Source: Rhizobium favelukesii (GTDB lineage: Bacteria; Pseudomonadota; Alphaproteobacteria; Rhizobiales; Rhizobiaceae). From it: a stretch of 64,000 nucleotides of DNA. Positions 57,966 through 64,000 of the stretch are shown here, piece after piece. The position numbers were made by a program, and so were the translations under genes. The stretch spans positions 248,001 to 312,000 of the forward strand of contig NZ_HG916854.1 in the NCBI RefSeq assembly GCF_000577275.2, read 5' to 3'. Under the pieces are notes generated by a model. It saw only the letters and a program-made list of their open reading frames with translations. It searched no databases and was not told where the DNA came from. Each line of letters begins with the position of its first letter. Within the stretch, counting starts at the first letter, position 1.

Positions 57966-57981
57966 TTTCCCGATCGGGAAA
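57966..57981. promoter_or_regulatory. hipBA operator, copy 3, overlapping the ribosome-binding region
   Basis: Core TTTCCCGATCGGGAAA ends 5 bases before the hipB ATG, so a bound repressor would also cover the ribosome-binding site region. A half-site TTTTCCC also lies at about 57882-57888 next to copy 1. Confidence 0.75.
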
Positions 57982-57986
57982 TAAAG

Positions 57987-58217
57987 ATGGCAAAACAAGT
58001 CAGAAGTCCAGCCGATATCGGCGCCCTAGTACGAAGCGCACGCAAGGAGCAAAACTTGCGACAGGACGAGCTTGCCGGGGTCTCTGGAGTTGGCCTCCGG
58101 TTCATTGTAGACCTCGAAGCCGGCAAGCCGACAGCTCAGATCGGAAAGGTTTTGCAGGTTCTGCAAACGCTGGGTTGTTCGATTGATATTCTGGCCCCTG
58201 GTGAACGTAGAAAATGA
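57987..58217 (+). CDS. hipB: HipB-type antitoxin and repressor
   Basis: A 76-residue Xre/HipB-type helix-turn-helix protein (IGALVRSARKEQNLRQDELAGVSGVGLRFIVDLEAGKPTAQ). It neutralises HipA and represses the operon through the palindromes upstream. Its stop overlaps the hipA start by 4 bases. Confidence 0.92.
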   Translation: MAKQVRSPADIGALVRSARKEQNLRQDELAGVSGVGLRFIVDLEAGKPTAQIGKVLQVLQTLGCSIDILAPGERRK

Positions 58218-59476
58218 CGGTAAGGGTTCTCAACGTCTGGTGGGATGGTCGCATTGTCGGGCAATTCACCCAAGATAAGCATGGCGACATCGGCTTCGCC
58301 TACACTGAAGCTTGGCTTGATGACGAAAAGACGCTTCCGCTGTCGGCTTCACTTCCGAAGCGTCCAGAGCGTTTTTCTCGCCGTGAATGCCGACCATTTT
58401 TCGGCGGCCTGCTGCCCGAAGAAAGCCAGCGTCTTGTTGCGGCGCAGGCGTTGGGTGTTTCACCTGCCAACGACTTCGCGCTTCTTGATCGCTTGGGCGG
58501 CGACGTCGCCGGCGCGCTTCAGCTTTTGCCTGAAGATCAGGAACCGATCGGGGCAGGACCGATTGCGGATCAGCAAACGACACCTCTGGATGAGGTGGGA
58601 ATCGTTCGGATATTGGACGCACTTCCGACGCGGCCGCTGCTGGCCGGTCAAGAAGGCTTAAGGCTATCGCTTGCGGGCGCCCAATCAAAAGTTCCAGTTG
58701 TTCTAATCGATGGCCAAGTCGCGCTTCCGCTTCCAGGCCAGGCGACTACGCACATCTTGAAGCCACCAATTGCGCGCTTTCCAGGGACCACCGAGAATGA
58801 AGCCTTCGTGATGAGGCTTGCTGCCGCAATCGGGCTCGACGTTGCTCCCGTCGAACCGAGGTCCGCGAATGGTCGCCCTTTTCTTTTGGCTGAGCGATAC
58901 GATCGCTATCGCAACGCTGACGGCGTAGTTCACCGCATTCACCAGGAGGACTTTTGCCAAGCACTCGGTGTGCCACCTGAAACGAAGTATGCAAGCGAGG
59001 GCGGCCCGACCTTCAGGGATTGTTTTGAGTTGTTGCGGCGGGTATCTGAGCGGCCGGGCCCAGACATCGCAAAGCTCTTGGATGCTGCGATTTTCAATCT
59101 CATTGTCGGAAATGCGGACGCCCACGGCAAGAATTTCTCGATCCTTTATGATAATCGGGGACCGCGAATGGCTCCGCTGTACGATCTGCTATCCACGGTG
59201 GCCCATCCAGACCTTTCTCCGAAAATGGCTATGCGGGTCGGAAAACGCGCAACACTTGCAGAAATGGACGCCGCTGGTTGGCAGGCTTTCTCGAAGGAGA
59301 CGGGTGTTGGCTTACTTTTGGTACGCCGCCGGGTGAAGGAGTTAGCCGATGCCACAGGTGAAGCGATAACCCAATTATCAGAAAAGATATCTCCGCTTGC
59401 CGCAGATCCAGTGACACTAAATCACGTGGCAGCTTTGATCTCAGACCGTGCCAAACTCGTAGCGCTAAGCATTTAG
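58214..59476 (+). CDS. hipA: HipA-type Ser/Thr kinase toxin
   Basis: A 420-residue toxin. The N-terminal domain (DGRIVGQFTQDKHGDIGF) and the autophosphorylation-loop region LSLAGAQSKVPVV are intact. The catalytic region FNLIVGNADAHGKNFS and YDLLST complete the kinase. HipA phosphorylates aminoacyl-tRNA synthetases and causes growth arrest and persistence. The gene is complete, unlike most neighbours. Confidence 0.93.
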   Translation: MTVRVLNVWWDGRIVGQFTQDKHGDIGFAYTEAWLDDEKTLPLSASLPKRPERFSRRECRPFFGGLLPEESQRLVAAQALGVSPANDFALLDRLGGDVAGALQLLPEDQEPIGAGPIADQQTTPLDEVGIVRILDALPTRPLLAGQEGLRLSLAGAQSKVPVVLIDGQVALPLPGQATTHILKPPIARFPGTTENEAFVMRLAAAIGLDVAPVEPRSANGRPFLLAERYDRYRNADGVVHRIHQEDFCQALGVPPETKYASEGGPTFRDCFELLRRVSERPGPDIAKLLDAAIFNLIVGNADAHGKNFSILYDNRGPRMAPLYDLLSTVAHPDLSPKMAMRVGKRATLAEMDAAGWQAFSKETGVGLLLVRRRVKELADATGEAITQLSEKISPLAADPVTLNHVAALISDRAKLVALSI

Positions 59477-59705
59477 CTCAACAGCGCCAGCCATCTCCGC
59501 CGACCTAACCCAAATATGGAGTTGTAGCGCCGGTCGCAGCGCGCTCGCGCGGCTTGCGGCGAATCCTCGCGAGACAGGACATATCTGCAAAGGTGCGCCT
59601 CCCGAGGGTCGAGCTGGTCGAGAAGCTCAAGACCGGGGAGCGCATGGTGAAGTGGCGGCACTTGCCATAAGCCGCGTCACCACATCCCGCAAGACACGCC
59701 TCTAA
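59477..59705. other. Short gap between hipA and the next insertion sequence
   Basis: No gene is supported. Minus-strand frames at 59473-59708 are short and lack start signals. Confidence 0.4.
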
Positions 59706-61119
59706 CATTACAGTTGCATATCTATCTGTGGTCTGAATCTATGGGTCTCCATGATTCGGAGGTCATGGATGACAGGTGCATCAATCGAGACGACGCTTGA
59801 GCTTTGGGCATCATCGTTGCGCGACGTGAAGGCTCGCATGCGCAGACTGTTTACGCAGGAGCGAGTTGCAGCCTCTGCGAACCTTTTCCTGGACGGCTTG
59901 CTGGGTGACGAGCGGCGTAAGACAGGTTGGATGCGTGCTGAGGCGGCCGGTGATCCCGGCCCGTGGCGGCAACAAGCCATTCTGGGGCGCGGGCGCTGGG
60001 ACGCGGACGCACTTCGCGACATCGTGCGAGAGTATGTCGTAGAAAACCTCGCCACGGATGATGCGGTCCTGGTCATCGACGAGACGGGCTTCCTCAAGCA
60101 GGGCAAGACATCGTGCGGTGTTGCACGTCAATATACAGGTTCGGCTGGCAAGATAACGAACTGCCAGATCGGTGTGTTCGCCGCCTATGTGTCCGTTCGC
60201 GGTCATGCCTTTATCGATCGGGCCCTGTACTTGCCCAAAAGCTGGACCGGCGATCCGGCAAGGCTGGCAGCAGCTCATGTTCCTCAGGCTACAGCCTTCG
60301 CTACCAAGCCAGGCCTGGCTGTCGAGATGATACGGCGTGCGCTGGCAGCCGATGTGCCGTTTTCATGGGTGGCCGCAGATGCGGTCTATGGCGTCGGGGA
60401 CGTTGAAGGGACCCTGCGTCGAGCCTGCAAAGGCTACGTTCTTGGGGTTAAATCGGACCACCATTTCGGCTCCTGGTCGGGTAAGCCTCCGGTCGCCGGC
60501 ACAGCGCAGGAGATCGCCCGTGATCTCGATTCAAGTGCATGGCAGCGTCTTTCCGCCGGTGAGGGCACCAAAGGCGCGCGGCTTCATGACTGGGCCTACT
60601 GTGAACTCGCCGATCTCGATGCCGACGAATACAACGAGACGACATCAGGGCTTTGGACCCGTGGCCTCCTGATCCGGCGCAATATCAGCGACGGTGATCT
60701 CGCATTCTTCACCACATGGTGCCTGGCCGGGACGGACATCCAGACGCTCGTTTCCGTTGAAGGCCATCGCTGGGCGATCGAAGACAGCTTCGAGACCGCC
60801 AAGAACGAGCTCGGACTCGATCACAATGAAACCCGGTCATGGCATGGCTGGCATCGCCACGTCTCCCTCGTCATGCTTGCCTTCGCCATGATGGCGGTGA
60901 TCCGGTACCGCGCCAATGACGCGACGCCCCCAAAAAGACCGCGGATGCCGACCATCAGGATTTGATCCGCTGGTCTATCCAGGAAGTCCGGCGCATCGCC
61001 ATCAGACTCGCCCAGCGTCGCATAAACCCCGCCTACGTCATCGCATGGTCATGCTGGAGACGCGCCCATCAGGCGGCCGCTCGACGAGCTCATCTCAAAA
61101 CTAAAATGCAACTGTAATG
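59706..61119 (+). mobile_element. IS701-like insertion sequence
   Basis: Inverted repeats CATTACAGTTGCAT at 59706-59719 and its complement at 61106-61119. The flanks CTAA (59702-59705 and 61120-61123) form a 4-bp target duplication, as in the IS701 family. Length 1414 bases with one transposase gene. Confidence 0.82.
59769..61107 (+). pseudogene. IS701-family transposase with frameshift near the end
   Basis: The ATG at 59769 has GGAGG 6 bases upstream. DDE motifs are LVIDETGFLKQGK (first Asp), WVAADAVYGVGD (second Asp) and SFETAKNELGLDH (Glu). The frame changes near 60930: the main frame ends in PRMPTIRI at 60965, while the other frame continues ADADHQDLIRWSIQEVRRIA to about 61107, just at the right repeat. 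One missing base explains it. Whether the element can still move is unclear. Confidence 0.75.
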
Positions 61120-61151
61120 CTAAACTTCAAACTCATTAGATGGAGACAGTC

Positions 61152-61435
61152 ATGTCCGCCTATCTCGTTGTCGACCTCGACATTCACGACTCTGAAGCAA
61201 TCGCAGATTACCGCTCGAAGGCTCTGCCCTTGGTGGCAAAAGCTGGCGGCCGCCTCATCGCTCTCGATGACGCCCGCTCGAGCTCGAAGAATGGCAATCG
61301 ACCAACATGTTGATGATCGAATTTCCGGACATGGATGCCATCCGCAGTCTCTTTACGTCCCCCGAATATGCGCCACTCGCATACCAGCGTCAGGCTGCAG
61401 CAGGTTCGCGGATCATTGCCTTGTGCGGCGTGTAA
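61152..61435 (+). pseudogene. DUF1330 protein, one-base frameshift
   Basis: The first frame reads MSAYLVVDLDIHDSEAIADY and SKALPLVAKAGGRLIALDDA; the second continues PLELEEWQSTNMLMIEFPDM and ends RIIALCGV. A C missing near 61272 (GCCCGC for GCCCCGC) restores the frame. The intact protein of about 94 residues would be a ferredoxin-fold, DUF1330-type small protein. Confidence 0.75.
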
Positions 61436-61580
61436 TGCCATTCGCAAGAGAACGGCAGCGCAGTTTTCGATCGCGTGTGGCAGCTTTGCCATGATCGCGG
61501 GCCCGGCCGAACACTTGATATCGACATGGCGTGACATAAGTGATATGGAAGATTCATCACTAAACTCATGAGGCTCCAAA

Positions 61581-62357
61581 ATGCAGCCACTGTTCGACCA
61601 TGCAATACTGATAGATGACCTGGCTTCACCGGCGATCCCCAGTAAGGACACAAGTGCTGTCCAGGCGAAACTATCGGCTGCGATTTTTGAGGCCCTCGGT
61701 TCTTTGCGGAAAGGCAAGACTTTGAGGGTCGGAGGAACTGAGCAAGAGCTACAGCGGTTCGCCAATGCGGTGGCCGAAATCGCATTCGGCGACTCCGTCA
61801 TTCTGCGTCTCCACCGGAATTTATCCGGGGCCGGCAAGGAGTCTGTGAAAACTTTCGCTGACGCACTGGTCCGGGTAAGCGGTTCGGTCGAAGAGAATCG
61901 ACTGGAAGCAGCCATAGGCAAACTAGCGGAAGTGCTTTTGCCGGACGAACTCGAAGATGCGCGCGGCGTGCTTGCGGCAGACAATCTTGCGTTACGTGAT
62001 CGCTTTGTCCAGGAGGTGCCTCAACTAAGTAGTATCGATGTTGGAAAGCAGTCTGGATCCAGCGCAAAGAACAGCTACGCAACAGCAGCGCGCTGGAAGA
62101 AGAATGGCGAAATCATTTCCGTTCAGCATCGAGGCTCTGAGTTTTTCCCGGCGTTTCAGTTCCAGGACGGCCGACCGCACCCAACCATAAAGCAGGTTCT
62201 GGCGGCGCTTCCTCAATCCATGACAGCCTGGCAGAAGGCGTGGTGGTTCGTGTCGTCGAACGGCTGGCTGGAAGATGCCGCACCTATCGATCTCCTCGAC
62301 AATGCGGACGCCCTGGTGGCTGCGGCGAAGAAGGAACATGAGGAGGTTATTGGGTGA
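61581..62357 (+). CDS. Xre/MbcA-ParS-type antitoxin
   Basis: A 258-residue protein, larger than a typical Xre antitoxin. The N-terminal 150 residues are helical and not assigned (FEALGSLRKGKTLRVGGTE). The C-terminal 100 residues match the toxin-binding module of the Xre-MbcA-ParS family: NGEIISVQHRGSEFFPAFQF, HPTIKQVLAAL and TAWQKAWWFVSSNGWLEDAAP. It overlaps the RES toxin start by 4 bases (GTGA), the usual order in RES-Xre systems. Confidence 0.8.
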   Translation: MQPLFDHAILIDDLASPAIPSKDTSAVQAKLSAAIFEALGSLRKGKTLRVGGTEQELQRFANAVAEIAFGDSVILRLHRNLSGAGKESVKTFADALVRVSGSVEENRLEAAIGKLAEVLLPDELEDARGVLAADNLALRDRFVQEVPQLSSIDVGKQSGSSAKNSYATAARWKKNGEIISVQHRGSEFFPAFQFQDGRPHPTIKQVLAALPQSMTAWQKAWWFVSSNGWLEDAAPIDLLDNADALVAAAKKEHEEVIG

Positions 62358-62995
62358 GGGGGAACAGTGTTCCTCCTCCACCGGCTGCATTCGCGACCGT
62401 CAATATCGCGACGATCAGCGCTGGATCGGTACTTCATCGGACACATGCATCTGCGTTTCGTCCGGGTCAGTTCAATCCGTGCCTCGGGCAACCGACCAGA
62501 TTTGCGCCGTTCGCAGACGCGACTGGCACATGTGTTCCATCGCTTTATGCGGCGACCAGCCGGGAGGCTGCCGCGTTCGAGAGCATATTTCATGATATTG
62601 CTCCTACTGCGCGATTTAAAACCATTCGCTTGGGCACGATCCAATCGCGGAGCGTCAGCAGAATCGTTCCAAATAAAGACCTTCCTGTCGTCAATCTTTA
62701 TTCCCCCGACCTCAAAGCCTGGGGTATCGCCCGCACGAATTTGATAGAGACACCAAAGTCGGCCTATCTGAAAACGGTCTTGTGGGCGCAGGCTCTTCAC
62801 AGAGCGTATCCCGATATCAAAGGCTTGATCTGGACGTCGCGCCAATGCGATCCGGAGAGCTGCCTGATCTTTTTTGGAGACCGTCTCCGAGAGAGCGACT
62901 TTGATGTCTTGGATTGTATCGATGTAGCTACAAATCCCAACCTTCTTCTCGAGTTGAGGGGCTGGGGTAAGCGCGCAGGAATTACGATTATCTGA
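62354..62995 (+). CDS. RES-domain toxin
   Basis: A 213-residue RES-type toxin (NAD+-degrading ADP-ribosyltransferase-like fold). The GTG start overlaps the antitoxin stop. The family residues are R in LHRTHAS, Y in SLYAATSREAAAFES with E and S at FESIFHDI, and the C-terminal LLELRGWG. Toxins of this group deplete NAD+ or modify phosphoribosyl-pyrophosphate synthetase. Confidence 0.85.
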   Translation: MRGNSVPPPPAAFATVNIATISAGSVLHRTHASAFRPGQFNPCLGQPTRFAPFADATGTCVPSLYAATSREAAAFESIFHDIAPTARFKTIRLGTIQSRSVSRIVPNKDLPVVNLYSPDLKAWGIARTNLIETPKSAYLKTVLWAQALHRAYPDIKGLIWTSRQCDPESCLIFFGDRLRESDFDVLDCIDVATNPNLLLELRGWGKRAGITII

Positions 62996-63106
62996 CGGTC
63001 GTCTCCCAGCTGGCGGCTTTCAACCTTTTCCCGAAAGTCTGCGAGTCCCGACAGAAGCGGAACTCTTTTATCTATCGGTCAACGCGACGCATGCGGCAGC
63101 TGGGCG
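62996..63106. other. Short gap, no gene
   Basis: The gap separates the RES toxin from the converging sulfonate-binding protein gene. No terminator with a T-run was seen. Confidence 0.3.
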
Positions 63107-64000
63107 TCACGCCTTGCCCTTGCGGACAACGTCGGCAATCGTCACCTTCTTGGGAATGAGCTTGAGTTTGAAAAAGGTGTCGGCGATGTCTTGCTGCTGC
63201 GCGACGACGGCGTCATCCAGGTTCTTGACCCCGTAGGACTGACGCTCGAGCGCCTTGACGAGGACAGGTTCAGGGATGCCGACCGATGGTGATAACTCTG
63301 CAGCCGCAGCCGTCGTGTCGGACTTGGTCCATTCGTCAATCTCGGAAATGGCGTCGATCAAGACATCGATCGCCTGGGCGTGGCCGTCGACCAGCGCCCT
63401 GGTGCCGAGATAGAACTGTTGATTGGGAACGATGCCCACGCCGTTTCTGAGTTCTCGCGCTTCGATCGCCACTTCCGCAGCTGCCTGGAAGGGATCCCAG
63501 ATGACCCATGCATCCACCGCGCCCTTTTCGAAGGCTGCGCGACCGTCGGCCGGGGCGAGGAACGATGGCTCCACGTCCTCATAGGACAAGCCAGCTTCTT
63601 CGAGCGCCCTAACGAGCAGGTAATGCACGTTCGAGCCCTTGTTGAAGGCGACCTTCTTGCCCTTCAGGTCCGCAACAGAGTTTATGGGGCTATCCTTCGG
63701 GACAAGTATGGCTTCGCCGCGCGGGGCGGGCGGCTCGTGTGCGATGTAGACAAGCGGAGCGTTCGCGGCCTGGGCGAAGATCGGCGGCGTTTCGCCGGTC
63801 GATCCGAAATCGACAGCACCAGCGTTCAGGGCCTCGAGGAGCTGGGGACCGCCCGGAAACTCGGTCCATTCAAGCTTGTAGTCGATGGGTTCAAGTTTCT
63901 TCTCCAGCGTCCCTTTGCCCTTGAGAAGCACCAGAGTCCCATATTTCTGGTAGCCGATACGTACGACCTTGTCAGCCGCGCCAGCCAGTCGAACATGCGT
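63107..64000 (-). CDS. ssuA: Aliphatic sulfonate ABC transporter substrate-binding protein, partial
   Basis: The C-terminal 297 codons of an SsuA/TauA-type periplasmic protein. The sequence opens at the window edge with VVRIGYQKYGTLVLLKGKG, the typical first strand. It then shows EWTEFPGGPQLLEALNAGAVDFGSTGETPPIFAQ and the ligand-pocket sequences GSNVHYLLVRALEEAGL and VDAWVIWDPFQAAAE. It binds alkanesulfonates or taurine for uptake as sulfur source. The start lies outside the window. It suits sulfur-scavenging functions but is 23 kb or more from the sulfatase genes. Confidence 0.9.
   Translation of the reverse strand, partial: THVRLAGAADKVVRIGYQKYGTLVLLKGKGTLEKKLEPIDYKLEWTEFPGGPQLLEALNAGAVDFGSTGETPPIFAQAANAPLVYIAHEPPAPRGEAILVPKDSPINSVADLKGKKVAFNKGSNVHYLLVRALEEAGLSYEDVEPSFLAPADGRAAFEKGAVDAWVIWDPFQAAAEVAIEARELRNGVGIVPNQQFYLGTRALVDGHAQAIDVLIDAISEIDEWTKSDTTAAAAELSPSVGIPEPVLVKALERQSYGVKNLDDAVVAQQQDIADTFFKLKLIPKKVTIADVVRKGKA

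Noticed and set aside
57864..57981. Short repeats with even spacing, resembling a tiny CRISPR array
   Set aside because: The repeats are perfect palindromes of 16 bases in the hipB promoter. There are only three, with 34-base spacers and no cas genes nearby.

Overview
The window looks like an accessory replicon (plasmid or chromid) or a genomic-island stretch of a Rhizobiaceae-type alphaproteobacterium (Rhizobium, Sinorhizobium or a relative). The basis is GC-rich coding sequence, a rhizobial style of regulators (many LysR proteins, a FixJ-like response regulator), nrtABC, paoABC, a DUF6494 protein, and broken plasmid genes (parB-like, traG-like) lying among insertion sequences. No rRNA operon, replication gene, CRISPR array or prophage was seen. 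The only tRNA signal is a decayed 3' half near 23.1 kb.

Layout. 0-6.3 kb: a GbsR/MarR-type regulator with a palindromic operator, two related small membrane proteins, a DEDDh exonuclease, a VOC protein and stress-type small proteins. 6.9-15.7 kb: an aldo/keto reductase - MFS - LysR unit divergent from a redox operon (NmrA-like, SDR, Zn-alcohol dehydrogenase, CMD-CMD-cupin, flavodoxin, GNAT). 15.8-19.1 kb: a nitrate ABC transporter (nrtA-nrtB-nrtC) with a near-perfect sigma-54 promoter and a terminator-like hairpin in its leader. 19.4-25.2 kb: small hypothetical genes, a cold-shock protein, a nucleotidyltransferase-HEPN protein and tRNA remnants. 25.6-40.5 kb: two sulfatase-led gene sets that converge on each other, followed by a periplasmic-sensor histidine kinase and two response regulators. 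40.5-45.1 kb: envelope and redox genes. 45.2-53.3 kb: a second LysR/aldo-keto reductase locus and the molybdoenzyme paoABC. 53.3-61.4 kb: a scrapheap of broken FitAB, parB, IS5, aspA and traG pieces, two nearly complete insertion sequences and an intact-looking hipBA. 61.6-63 kb: an Xre/RES toxin-antitoxin pair. The right end cuts a sulfonate-binding protein.

The strongest candidate for an undescribed system is the sulfatase cluster. The sequence TCCCTAAAGGGCAATATC occurs identically upstream of both sulfatases, in the same orientation relative to each gene. A 15/18 match (TCCCTTTAGGACAATATC) sits upstream of the single-domain response regulator. A second block (TGCAYCCGCTAATA) follows at both sulfatase promoters with a 0-bp or a 10-bp spacer, a difference of about one helical turn. 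This suggests one regulon, probably controlled by the FixJ-like regulator encoded between the genes. It would join two secreted sulfatases, an eight-heme TPR cytochrome, a Tat-type HAD hydrolase and outer-membrane proteins.

A second regulatory pattern is a LysR-type box (core GCRTCTAATC) repeated at the two aldo/keto reductase loci 35 kb apart. A third is three copies of a perfect palindrome exactly 50 bp apart upstream of hipB.

A caution applies to the whole window. At least eight otherwise well-conserved genes are broken by what looks like one missing base, several of them in short homopolymers. This could be real decay or deletion errors in the assembly. Frameshifted genes are therefore marked and their functional state is left open.
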